A DNA stretch of 64,000 nucleotides from Nonomuraea cypriaca (GCF_015645445.1 NZ_JADOGI010000001.1:117917-181916), one strand, 5' to 3'; counted from the stretch's first letter, positions 34,568-42,899 are shown. Translations and numbers: made by a program. Notes: generated from the sequence alone by a model not told the origin.

Positions 34568-35649
34568 GCGCCGACGAGCCGGCCACGCGTACGGTTGCCG
34601 CCGACGAACTGTTGAGCTTCGGCGGGAAGGTGCTCGTCCAGACCGACGTGCCGGAGAAGGACGCACATCTGCTTGCCCACAGCCTCGTCCAGGCCGATCT
34701 GTGGGGACATCCCTCCCACGGCACGCTCCGTCTGCCTTGGTATGTCGAGCGGCTCCGGACCGGTGCCATGTCCGCCACCACGGATCCCACCGTCGTGATC
34801 GACACGGGCTCCCTGCTCGTACTCGACGGGCGTGACGGCATCGGCCAAGTGCTCACCGACCGTGCCGTGACCTTGGGCACCGAGCGCGCCAAAGCACACG
34901 GGATCAGCGGCGTCGCGGTCCGCAACAGCAATCACTTCGGGATGGCCGCCTACTTCACCCGCAAGTCCGCCGATGCCGGCTGCATCGGCCTGCTCGTCTC
35001 CAATGCCAGCCCCGCCATGGCGCCTTGGGGCGGTCGCCGCAAGTCGATCGGCACGAACCCCTGGTCGATCGCGGCCCCTGCCGGCAGGTACGGCGTCGCG
35101 GTCATCGACCTCGCCAACACCGCGGTCGCGCGCGGCAAGCTCTACCTCGCCGCCGAACGCGGCCAGGCGATCCCGTACGGGTGGGCCGTAGACGCCGCAG
35201 GAGCGGACACCAACGACCCACAAGCCGGTATCGAGGGGCTGATCCTGCCGATGGCCGGAGCGAAGGGTTATGTGATCGCGTTCATGATGGACGTTCTCGC
35301 CGGAGTCCTCACCGGCAGCGGCTTCGGCGACTCCGTCGTCGGCCCCTACGATCCCGACAGGCCCAGTGGCTGCGGACACCTCCTGATGACCATAGACGTT
35401 GCCGCGCTCACCACCCTGACCGAGTTCGAGGCCCGTATGGAGACGCTGATCGACGCGACCAAGGCAGTCGACAAGGCCGCGGGAACGGAAGAGATCTTCT
35501 TTCCGGGAGAGCTCGAGGCCCGCGCCGCCCAGCGACGCACTGCCGAAGGCATCCCCATCACGGACAGCACCTGGGCGAGGCTGACCGCGCTCGCCGAGCA
35601 GACCGGAACCGCGCTACCGCACGCCGTCGCCGCCGAAGGGACACAATGA
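34564..35649 (+). CDS. LDH2/malate dehydrogenase-type NAD(P)-dependent oxidoreductase
   Basis: The 361-residue enzyme belongs to the LDH2/MDHG2 family, with the catalytic His segment GHPSHGTLRLPWYVERL, NSNHFGMAAYFTRK, NASPAMAPWGG and GTNPWSIAAPA. Family members reduce 2-oxo acids or cyclic imino acids (malate, lactate, ureidoglycolate, 2,3-diketogulonate, delta1-piperideine-2-carboxylate). GTG start overlapping the 33-codon ORF. As the last intact gene of the C45-importer operon it probably works on the hydroxy acid, 2-oxo acid or cyclic imine released from the imported molecule; the imine option would fit lysine/ornithine-like chemistry. Confidence 0.88.
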   Translation: MSADEPATRTVAADELLSFGGKVLVQTDVPEKDAHLLAHSLVQADLWGHPSHGTLRLPWYVERLRTGAMSATTDPTVVIDTGSLLVLDGRDGIGQVLTDRAVTLGTERAKAHGISGVAVRNSNHFGMAAYFTRKSADAGCIGLLVSNASPAMAPWGGRRKSIGTNPWSIAAPAGRYGVAVIDLANTAVARGKLYLAAERGQAIPYGWAVDAAGADTNDPQAGIEGLILPMAGAKGYVIAFMMDVLAGVLTGSGFGDSVVGPYDPDRPSGCGHLLMTIDVAALTTLTEFEARMETLIDATKAVDKAAGTEEIFFPGELEARAAQRRTAEGIPITDSTWARLTALAEQTGTALPHAVAAEGTQ

Positions 35650-35958
35650 TCAGCCTCACCGCCGACCTGCGGGCTCGCCTGTGAGACCTGGAACCGTTCC
35701 TGGCCGCGATCGCCGAGAACGCCGAACGCCCGTTCACCGACGAGCCCGGCTGCGTGTACTTCGACGTGCTCCACCGGGTCAATGACGCCGCGGGGGCCGT
35801 CGAGCCGGCCAACCGGACCGAGTACGGGCTCGGCGCGGCACTGTGGACCTCGGACTTCGGACCTCGGACCTCGGACTTCGACGAGGCGCGGCGCCTCGTA
35901 CCCCTCATCGACGCAGGCGCCGTCTTCGTCAACGCGATGGTGGCGTCCGATCCCACAA
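35646..35958 (+). pseudogene. chimeric scar: monooxygenase fragment fused to an aldehyde-dehydrogenase fragment
   Basis: ATG 35646 overlaps the LDH2 stop and starts an ABM-like protein (MISLTADLRARL) that hits a stop at once. The same frame then resumes with EPFLAAIAENAERPFTDEPG and YFDVLHR. At about 35776 it passes into VNDAAGAVEPANRTEYGLG, then VPLIDAGAVFVNAMVASDP, which matches codons about 355-415 of the aldehyde dehydrogenase at 10824-12200 almost exactly, and ends just before LPFGG. Both parts are truncated and neither can be active. It is followed directly by serine hydrolase copy 2. Confidence 0.85.
35845..35879 (+). repeat. five tandem GGACYTC heptamers in the aldehyde-dehydrogenase scar
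   Basis: GGACCTC-GGACTTC-GGACCTC-GGACCTC-GGACTTC stand head to tail where the intact gene at 10824-12200 has a single GGACCTCGGACCCC. The expansion adds 21 bp net, hence no frame change, and indicates slippage in a region no longer under selection. Confidence 0.85.
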
Positions 35959-35970
35959 AGAAAGGTGACC

Positions 35971-37473
35971 ATGACGAACGACCACGCGACCATCGGCATG
36001 CGCCCGGTTCACGCGCTGTTGCAGGAACTCGAGAAGAAGGGCATGCGGCTGCACTCCCTGCTCGTGCACTGGCGCGGACGGACGGTGCTCGACCTGTGGC
36101 AGTGGCCGCACGAACCGGATCTCAAGCACAAGCTTCACTCGGCCACCAAGAGCTTCACCGGCACGGCCGTCGGGTTCGCCGAGGCCGAAGGGCTGCTCGG
36201 GCTCGACGATCCCGTGGTGAGCTTCTTCGACGGGCGGCTGCCCGCCGTACCGAGCGGGAATCTGAGCCGGATGCGAGTCCGGGACCTGTTGACCATGCGG
36301 ACCGGGCACGGTCGCGGGCTGTCGGGCGCGACGACCCGCCTGCGCCGGACCGGCTGGATCGAGGAGTTCCTCGAGGAGCCGGTGGTCGAGCTGCCGGGCC
36401 GCCGTTTCATGTACAGCAGCACGACGAGCCATGTGCTCTCGGCGATCGTGCAGCGCGTGTCCGGTCAGCCCGTCGACGAGTATCTGCGCCCGCGCCTGTT
36501 CGAGCCGCTGGGCATCACGGACTTCGACTGGGAGCGGGATCCCGAAGGCGTGGCCAGCGGCGGCAACGGCCTGTCGATGCGGCCCCGCGATCTGCTCTCC
36601 TTCGGCGTCCTCTACCTCCAGGACGGCGTGTGGCAGGGGCGGCGGATCCTTCCGAACGGGTGGCCGCAGAAAGCGTCCGCCCCGCATGTCCGCAGTGCCC
36701 TCAGCGGTGCGTGGAACGGTCAGGAACTCGTGCCCCCCGCTCCGGACGCCGTCGCGGACTCCGGATACGGCTACCAGTTCTGGACGACCGAGGACGGGAT
36801 CTACAACGCCGCCGGTATCTTCGGCCAGGAGTGCATGATCTTCCCCGAGCAGGACGGCGTCGTCGTCGTCACCGGCGCCATGGGGGACGACACCTATCGC
36901 GAGCTTCCGAAGATGATCCGGGAGACTTTCCGGGCCGCCTTCGCCGGCGCGGACGGAGACGACCCGTTCCAGGCGGCCGATGCTGAAGCGGTCGACCGGT
37001 GGGTGCTGCGCGCCCGCGAACCTGAGCGGCTGCGCCCCTCGGGGCACCGGCTCGGCTTCCGGGAGATCTACGACTTCGAACCCAACGAGCACGGCCTGCG
37101 TTCGGTCTCGATCGACGTACGGGCCGATTCGGTGCTGCTGGTCCTTGAGGACGAGTGTGGCCGGAATGAGATCGAACATGGCATCGGCCATTGGGTGCGG
37201 CAGCGCACCGGCGTGAGCGTGTGGCGGCTGCACCACTCGTACCAGGACGCCTGCGCTCCCATCCTGGCCGCCGCCCAATGGGCCGCCCGGCCCGGCCACG
37301 ACGCCGTGGGAGACGTCCTGTGCCTGACGTGGCACTTCCTCGAAGCGCCGTTCATCGACAAGCTCACCCTCCGTTTCGACGGGGATGCCGTCACCGTCGA
37401 GCACGAGGTCAACGTCAACTCCGGCCCGACCGCCCTTCCCACGATCCGCGGGATCCGGCGGGTGAGCCGGTGA
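35971..37473 (+). CDS. beta-lactamase-fold serine hydrolase, copy 2
   Basis: The 500-residue product has the same motifs as copy 1: S-A-T-K nucleophile at 57-60 and Y-S-S at 148-150. ATG 35971 has an AAAGG site 5-6 bases upstream. The first 330 or so residues are nearly identical to copy 1. Residues about 335-400 differ strongly (FAGADGDDPFQAADAEAVDR versus FDGTARDQVSEADEDDEVSQ). From about 418 the sequences are again nearly identical, including over 100 consecutive identical bases encoding the LAAAQWAARPGHDAVGDVL region. The gene is cytoplasmic, ends the right arm, and faces the secreted-protein gene across a shared terminator. Confidence 0.9.
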   Translation: MTNDHATIGMRPVHALLQELEKKGMRLHSLLVHWRGRTVLDLWQWPHEPDLKHKLHSATKSFTGTAVGFAEAEGLLGLDDPVVSFFDGRLPAVPSGNLSRMRVRDLLTMRTGHGRGLSGATTRLRRTGWIEEFLEEPVVELPGRRFMYSSTTSHVLSAIVQRVSGQPVDEYLRPRLFEPLGITDFDWERDPEGVASGGNGLSMRPRDLLSFGVLYLQDGVWQGRRILPNGWPQKASAPHVRSALSGAWNGQELVPPAPDAVADSGYGYQFWTTEDGIYNAAGIFGQECMIFPEQDGVVVVTGAMGDDTYRELPKMIRETFRAAFAGADGDDPFQAADAEAVDRWVLRAREPERLRPSGHRLGFREIYDFEPNEHGLRSVSIDVRADSVLLVLEDECGRNEIEHGIGHWVRQRTGVSVWRLHHSYQDACAPILAAAQWAARPGHDAVGDVLCLTWHFLEAPFIDKLTLRFDGDAVTVEHEVNVNSGPTALPTIRGIRRVSR

Positions 37474-37787
37474 CGGGGGCCAGACTGACCCGCCGGGCCA
37501 GGACGATCTTCGGCTGCGAGTTTCTGCGGGGATCTGTCGGCGTCGGACTGCTCGCCGGTGACACTGCGGTCGTATGCGCTACCGCGGCATGCAGATCAGC
37601 CGCTTCGCAAGCTGGTGGAGCGGTGGGGCAGCAGCGACCAGCTCGGCATGCTCGGCCAGCTCGATCTCCGCTGATCGCGCACACCTTCACACCATGACCG
37701 CACCGCCGCCGAGGTGATGCCCTCGATCGACCGGTCCAGCTCGTGAACCCGTAGTTCCGTCCGATGAGTGACGCTGAAGCGAAACAG
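37474..37787. other. no intact gene
   Basis: A short plus frame reads LRKLVERWGSSDQLGMLGQL before a stop and looks like the C-terminus of some protein; nothing else is recognisable. Probably the far boundary of the island. Confidence 0.3.
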
Positions 37788-37822
37788 CGCGGGACGAGGT
37801 GCGCGATCGCACCCGTCCCGCG
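37788..37822. terminator. bidirectional terminator
   Basis: A long hairpin: CGCGGGACG pairs with CGTCCCGCG, and after a one-base bulge GGTGCG pairs with CGCACC around a CGAT loop. It lies between the convergent serine hydrolase (stop 37473) and secreted-protein gene (stop 37835) and suits both. Confidence 0.85.
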
Positions 37823-37834
37823 AGTGTCCAGCAA

Positions 37835-38680
37835 TCAGCGCTCGAGCCTCGTACGTACGCCGGAGAACTCGAAGTCGTAGACCGTGTTGTTGACCCGGAG
37901 CCCGTCGACGGCGCCGACGAACGGATTGTCCCTGCCCTTGGAGATCCCCAGGCTGAGGCTGATCACCGCGTTGGGCAGCCGGGTCTTGAGATCGGTGAAC
38001 GAGCACGGCGTGGCCTGGGTACAACCGATGGTGGTCCCCGTGGCGCCTGTCGCGTACCACCTGCTTCCGGTCGCGGCGGCGTCGTAGCGCTGCCAGGCGT
38101 TGGAGACGCGTGTCGCGGGAGCCGACGGGCTGGTGGAGGTGTCGGGCAGGTAGACCAGGCTCGTGTAGTCGGCGGTGCCGACGTTCGGATCGGCCTCGAT
38201 GGTGATGTTCGGCACGCTGACCCCGGTCAGGGAGTCGACCCCCGCGAAGATCCAGTACCTCAGCGTGCGGATGGCGGAGAGCCGGTCGCCCGCGAAGATC
38301 GTCTCGTTGCCGAATGCGATCTTGTCGGCGCCGCTGCCGACGATGATGCCCAGGCTGCCTTGCCCATAGGGAGGTGCCTGGGTGGCCGCGAACGTAGCGG
38401 TCGTGCGCCCGTAGGGGCCGTCGCGCAAGACCGCGTTCGGCCCGCCCAGCGTGTTGCGGCCGATGATGCCCCACGTCTGGCCGGGGAAGAGGGCCGGCAG
38501 GGCCCGTTCGCCGTCTGTGCGTCCGGCGTCGACCGCGACCGCCTGCGCGTCGCATGCACCAGAGTCGCACGGGGCGCCGGTGTCGTAGCCGTACGCCGAC
38601 TGGGGTGCGGCCATCAGAACTGCCGCGCCCGTGAGAGTGAGGCCGGACAGCCGGCCTACCAGCAATTTCGATTTCTTCAC
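37835..38680 (-). CDS. secreted protein of unknown function
   Basis: With the GTG at 38680 (GGGG about six bases upstream) the 281-residue product has a Sec signal peptide: KKSKLLVGRL, a hydrophobic core, and cleavage near QSAYG. The mature part has two early cysteines (APCDSGACDAQ) and two later ones (IGCTQATPCSF), and alternating Gly/Ser/Thr-rich strands suggesting an all-beta fold. An ATG at 38692 and longer starts to 38839 are possible but add residues before the signal. No catalytic motif is recognised. It stands alone between terminator and decayed DNA. Confidence 0.7.
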   Translation of the reverse strand: MKKSKLLVGRLSGLTLTGAAVLMAAPQSAYGYDTGAPCDSGACDAQAVAVDAGRTDGERALPALFPGQTWGIIGRNTLGGPNAVLRDGPYGRTTATFAATQAPPYGQGSLGIIVGSGADKIAFGNETIFAGDRLSAIRTLRYWIFAGVDSLTGVSVPNITIEADPNVGTADYTSLVYLPDTSTSPSAPATRVSNAWQRYDAAATGSRWYATGATGTTIGCTQATPCSFTDLKTRLPNAVISLSLGISKGRDNPFVGAVDGLRVNNTVYDFEFSGVRTRLER

Positions 38681-38839
38681 GATTCGCCCCATCAAAGGAA
38701 ATGGCGACCAACGATACATATCGGACAAACGAGCTTTCGGTTCGATGCGGGTCGCGCGGCCCTTGTCATATCCGGGGAAAAGTCGGCTAAGCGGGGCGAG
38801 CGCCGATTTTGTGATGGCCTTACCTTGGATGATATTCAC

Positions 38840-39223
38840 CTACCACATATCCCAGGGGCCCCGGCAAAGTCGGGTGAACGGGGAGAGCTACGTCGGTGGG
38901 GCGCCGCGCTCCCGGCCACACGCTCAAGAAGAGGCACGGGGCATTTCGGGCCAATTCCGGAGCCAGGATGGAATGCACGGCCGAATCCCGCCAGCCCGTC
39001 TTGAGATGCAGGTGCCCGCGGATGGTGCCTTCCTCCACCATTCCGGTCTAGGGCATCACCCGCGCTGACGCCTCGTTGAGAGGATCGCGGGCTCCCCACA
39101 CCCGGTACAGGCCGAACTCATCGAACCCGAGCCGCAGCAGCAGCCGCACGACCTCGCCCCGAGGCCCCGCCCCCACCGGTCCGAGCGCAGGGCGAACCCG
39201 ATCTACCCGCTGCTCTGCAACGG
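38840..39223. other. no recognisable gene
   Basis: About 380 bp of Arg/Pro-rich shadow frames on both strands. It should hold the promoter of the secreted-protein gene at its left end and the broken edge of the IS3 remnant at its right. Confidence 0.3.
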
Positions 39224-39655
39224 GTGGCCGACGTCGATCGCCAGCCCAGCCGAGCGAACGCCTACATTCCCGACCCCGGCCAAGTCGAACGCCCCGACCC
39301 GGATGGTTGCGCTGCCGGGGTGACGGTCAGTTTCCGGGGCGGCGCCGACGAAGTCCGCGAGTACACCGCGAGCCTGTTTCGGCAGGCGTGCGCCCGGATG
39401 GGCGTGCGGCAGTCGATGGGCCGAATGGGGTCGGCGCTGGGCAACGCCGCGGCCGAGTCGCTGTTTTCGTCCATGGAATTCGAGCTGCTGCGCGCCGCAG
39501 GGCCGTTCGCCGCCCACGCGCAGACCCGCCGGGCGGCCGCCGCCTGGGTCGACGACTTCAATCGCGAGCGCTTGCGTACCGCGCTGGGGATGCGGACGCC
39601 GATCGACTACGAGCAGGCAGCAGCACAGGGACGGACACCAAAGGAGGCGGCATGA
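39224..39655 (+). pseudogene. IS3-type transposase (OrfB) C-terminal remnant
   Basis: From about codon 45 the frame matches the end of an IS3-family integrase core: YTASLFRQACARMGVRQSMG, GSALGNAAAESLFSSMEFEL, TRRAAAAWVDDFNRERLRTA, LGMRTPIDYE. This contains the last catalytic Glu region only. The first 45 codons are unrelated. Without the N-terminal HTH and two Asp residues it is inactive. Confidence 0.75.
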
Positions 39656-39719
39656 GCCGCCACGAGCGGCACAGGGGTCCGGCGCGAAGGTATTCGAGCG
39701 TGTGAAGAGGTGATTGATC

Positions 39720-39773
39720 AGAGGCCGTCTTCAATCCTCTCCAGTGATCATATGAGGATCACAGCCGGCCTCT
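39720..39773. repeat. nested inverted repeats downstream of the IS3 remnant
   Basis: AGAGGCCG (39720-39727) pairs with CGGCCTCT (39766-39773). Inside lies a second pair, GTGATC (39744-39749) and GATCAC (39757-39762). Together they can form a two-level hairpin of 54 bases. It may be a terminator, an element end, or a target for a transposase. Confidence 0.5.
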
Positions 39774-39821
39774 AAGGACCGCGGAGCCGTGTACTTCGTG
39801 TTTGTTTTCCGAGCCGGAGCC

Positions 39822-39977
39822 TCAGCTGTTGGCCAGGGTGCGGTCGAGGAGGGGGAGCAGGCGGTCCCAGTGGCGCTGCAGTGCTGAGGGGTTGAAGGCG
39901 TCGGTGTCGGACATGGTGAAGCCGTGGACGGTGCCGGGGTAGATCTCGGAGGTGTAGTCGACACCTGCGGCGTCCAG
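39822..39977 (-). pseudogene. dienelactone-hydrolase C-terminal scrap
   Basis: The minus frame reads LDAAGVDYTSEIYPGTVHGF, then TMSDTDAFNPSALQRHWDRL and LLPLLDRTLANS before a stop. This is the typical C-terminus of dienelactone hydrolases, including the catalytic His in the PGTVHGF segment. No N-terminal part with the nucleophile is present. Confidence 0.75.
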
Positions 39978-40089
39978 GGCCGGCCGGGCCGGCGAGTCGC
40001 GTGGCGGCGTACTCGGTGATCGCTGCAGTTTCAGTACCCGGTTCCCGGAATTTCACCCGGTGTTGTCCGCATCGCACCAAGCTCAGCGC

Positions 40090-41682
40090 ATGACCGCGCT
40101 CAACCGCCGCACGCTGCTCCGGGGCACGTCCGCCATCGGAGTCGGGCTCGCCCTCGCCCCTGCTTTCGGCTCCTCTGCCCTCGCCCGCTCGGCCCGCCGC
40201 GGCCCCGGGCAGGTACTAGCCAACCGACCCGTCCTCACACACGGGATCCAGGCCGGCGACGCCGTCGACGGCTCAGTCTCCCTCTGGACCCGCGTCGACC
40301 GTCCTGCCCGGCTGCGGGTGGAGATCGCCAGAGACCCCTCCTTCCGCCGGATCCTGCGAAGCGTCGCTGGCCCGACCGCCACCCCCGCCTCGGACCTGAC
40401 CGGCCAGATCAACGTGCGCGGCCTGCCCACCGCCACCGACCTCTACTACCGGATCACCGCCGCCGACCAGCACGACCACCGCCGCAGCAGCGAGCCGCTC
40501 GTCGGCCGCTTCCGCGCGGGCCTGGGCCGGCACGACGGCCACCGCCCGATCCGCTTCATCTGGTCCGGTGACATCGCCGGCCAGGGCTGGGGCGTCAACC
40601 CCGACCTGGGCGGGTTCCGGATCGCCGACGCGATGCGCGCGGCGAACGCCGACTTCTTCCTCTCCTCCGGCGACAACGTGTACGCCGATGGGCCGGTTAC
40701 CGAGACCGTGACCCTGCCCGACGGCCGGATCTGGCGCAACCTGGTGATCGAGGAGAAGACTGCGGTCGCGCAGACGCTCGACCAGTACCGCGGCCAGTAC
40801 AAGTACAACCTGCTCGCCGACAACTGGCGCGCTTTCCTCGCCGAGACCGCGATCGTCGCCCAGTGGGACGACCATGAGGTGATCAACAACTGGTACCCCG
40901 GCCAGGTCCTGGTCGGCCGCGCCGGATTCCCCGACGGCACGCGCGTGGACCAGCTGGCGGCTCGCGCCCGCCAGGCGTTCCACGAGTACATCCCGGTCTC
41001 GCCGGTCTCGCCGGACAAGGTGGGCCGCGTCTACCGCAAGCTGTCCTACGGGCCGCTGATGGATCTGTTCATCCTTGACATGCGCACCTCTAAGGACCCG
41101 AACACCACCGGCCTCGAGACCGTCGCCGACGGCGGCCTGCTCGGCAAGGAGCAGACCGCGTGGCTGCTGCGTGAGCTCAAGGCGTCGAAGGCGACCTGGA
41201 AGGTGATCGCCAACGACCTGCCGATCGGCCTCGTCGTTCCCGACGGCAGCAATCAGGAGTCGTCGTCCAACGGCGACCCGGGTGCGCCGCTGGGCCGCGA
41301 GCTCGACATCGCCTACCTCCTCACACAGATCAAGCGTCTCGGCATCCGCAACCACGTCTGGCTCACCGCCGACGTGCACTACACCGCCGCGCATCACTAC
41401 CAACCCGACCGGGCGGCGTACCAGGACTTCGACCCGTTCTGGGAGTTCGTCTCCGGCCCGCTCAACGCGGGCGCCTTCGGCCCGAACACGCTCGACGCGA
41501 CCTTCGGCCCGGAGGCCGTCTTCCAGGCCGTGCCGCCGCGGGCGTCCGCCTCGCCGCTGGAGGGCTACCAGTTCTTCGGCCAGGTCGACATCGACCCGCG
41601 CACGAAGCAACTGACCGTCACCCTCAAGGACGTCGAGGGCAGGGCACTCTTCACGCAGAGGCTCGACCCGGAGCCCCGTTGA
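40090..41682 (+). CDS. PhoD-like alkaline phosphatase/phosphodiesterase, Tat-exported
   Basis: The 530-residue protein has a twin-arginine signal (LNRRTLLRGTSA, then a hydrophobic run and ALARSARR). A PhoD N-terminal fibronectin-like domain follows (THGIQAGDAVDGSVSLWTRVDRPA), then the metallophosphatase core: FIWSGDIAGQGWG, SSGDNVYADGP, AQWDDHEVINNWYPG, WLTADVHYTAAHHY. It is secreted folded with its Ca/Fe centre and releases phosphate from diesters such as teichoic acid or phospholipid. ATG 40090 places RR near the N-terminus; no strong ribosome site is visible, and a start at 40060 is possible. Monocistronic. I see no clear PHO box. Confidence 0.9.
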   Translation: MTALNRRTLLRGTSAIGVGLALAPAFGSSALARSARRGPGQVLANRPVLTHGIQAGDAVDGSVSLWTRVDRPARLRVEIARDPSFRRILRSVAGPTATPASDLTGQINVRGLPTATDLYYRITAADQHDHRRSSEPLVGRFRAGLGRHDGHRPIRFIWSGDIAGQGWGVNPDLGGFRIADAMRAANADFFLSSGDNVYADGPVTETVTLPDGRIWRNLVIEEKTAVAQTLDQYRGQYKYNLLADNWRAFLAETAIVAQWDDHEVINNWYPGQVLVGRAGFPDGTRVDQLAARARQAFHEYIPVSPVSPDKVGRVYRKLSYGPLMDLFILDMRTSKDPNTTGLETVADGGLLGKEQTAWLLRELKASKATWKVIANDLPIGLVVPDGSNQESSSNGDPGAPLGRELDIAYLLTQIKRLGIRNHVWLTADVHYTAAHHYQPDRAAYQDFDPFWEFVSGPLNAGAFGPNTLDATFGPEAVFQAVPPRASASPLEGYQFFGQVDIDPRTKQLTVTLKDVEGRALFTQRLDPEPR

Positions 41683-41734
41683 CGCTGGGTCGCTGAGATC
41701 CTGCTGGACCGTGTTCTATGGGCACGGAGTGACG

Positions 41735-41878
41735 TCAGTCCTTAACCTCGACCCAGAAATCATCGAATTCGTGCAGAATCCGGTCACTGAAGTAGTACCA
41801 GCGCAGCAGCGCTCCGGCTGACATGTTTTGTCCCGCTGGAACGGCGCGCACCGAGAAGTGCCACTCAAAGGCCGGCAT
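41735..41878 (-). CDS. 47-residue protein or C-terminal relic
   Basis: An ATG at 41878 opens a clean frame ending in LLRWYYFSDRILHEFDDFWV and a short charged tail. The aromatic-rich composition is unlike shadow frames and looks like the C-terminal helix of a larger enzyme. It lies 36 bp downstream of the RidA stop on the same strand. Function unknown; it may be a relic. Confidence 0.4.
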   Translation of the reverse strand: MPAFEWHFSVRAVPAGQNMSAGALLRWYYFSDRILHEFDDFWVEVKD

Positions 41879-41914
41879 GCGCCTCGACACCTGGGACGAC
41901 AACGCGGCCGTCAG

Positions 41915-42295
41915 CTACGACCGGCAGCTCACGCAGTCGATCTCCACCAGCATGTCCTCCAGCAGCTCGGACCCCACGGTCGTGCGCACGGGGTAGGGCC
42001 TGCTGAAGTACGACTCGTACACCTCGTTGTACGCGGCGAAGTCGCGCTTGAGGTGCTGCAGGTGGACCGTGGACTTGACCACGTCGTCGAAGCCGAGGCC
42101 GTGCGCGGCCAGGATGGCGCCGAGGTTGCGCATGACCCGGTGCGTCTGGGCGGCCGCGTCGTCGCCGACGACCTCGCCTGAGTGCGGGTCGAGTGGGCAC
42201 ACACCGGAGGTGTAGACGAAGTCACCGACGACGAGACCCTGTGAGTATGCGCCGAGCGGGGGAGCGCCTTCGGTGGTCTTCAGCTCGTTTTTCAC
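41915..42295 (-). CDS. RidA-family (YjgF/YER057c/UK114) protein
   Basis: The 126-residue protein has the family pattern: PPLGAYSQGLVVGDFVYTSG near the N-terminus, THRVMRNLGAILAAHGLGFDDVVKSTVHL, and the signature YPVRTTVGSELLEDMLVEID with the Arg that binds the substrate carboxylate. RidA proteins trimerise and hydrolyse reactive 2-aminoacrylate or related imines made by PLP enzymes; other subgroups act on specific catabolites. ATG 42295. A few terminal residues (CVSCRS) contain two cysteines not usual in the family. Monocistronic or with the 47-codon ORF. Confidence 0.92.
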   Translation of the reverse strand: MKNELKTTEGAPPLGAYSQGLVVGDFVYTSGVCPLDPHSGEVVGDDAAAQTHRVMRNLGAILAAHGLGFDDVVKSTVHLQHLKRDFAAYNEVYESYFSRPYPVRTTVGSELLEDMLVEIDCVSCRS

Positions 42296-42899
42296 TGTGT
42301 CTCCCCTAGAAATTGTTGTTTATCGTGCCAAACGACACGGTAGCCCGGGTTCACCAGGGGCAGCACACGCCACTTGTCGAACGCGGGTGCACGATCACGT
42401 CGAACCACTGGCTGCCCCCCGCTCAGGCGGCTCCATTACCTGGCAGGGGCACTGGCCACCGGCGGGGCTTCGTCACGCACCAACGGAGCTATTCTCCGCA
42501 TACGGTGACACCTGCCGGTGTGGCCAGGCGGCACCAGAAAGTCTGGTCTCGTGCTGGCCGTCGGTCATGTCCGCGTCACCTCCCCGGCCGAGAAGTGTCG
42601 CCTGGGGCGGGCAGGCGCATCAGGCCACCGTCGAAGGCCAGATGGAAGATGGCGCCCAGGCGCACGGCTGCGAAGCCCGGGGTCGGTTGCGGCGAGCGTG
42701 GTGGGCACGTCGGGACGCATCGCCGCCTCCAGCAGGCAGACGGCGGGGCAGCCGCACCGAGACGGTGATCCGGGCCAACGCGGTGGCATGACCATGGCTC
42801 CCGCATCGCCGGCGAGACGGACCCGCCGCGAGGACGGGCAGCGTACCGGTCTCCCTGATCATGGGAGGTGGGGGTACGACATGCCCCGACCCTAGTACG
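42296..42899. other. intergenic region without a recognisable gene
   Basis: About 600 bp between the divergent RidA and PPOX genes. All frames here are Arg/Pro/Ala-rich with inconsistent codon bias, and none matches a family I know. It should hold the RidA promoter (an AT-rich segment at 42308-42330) and ends at the iron box. Confidence 0.4.
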
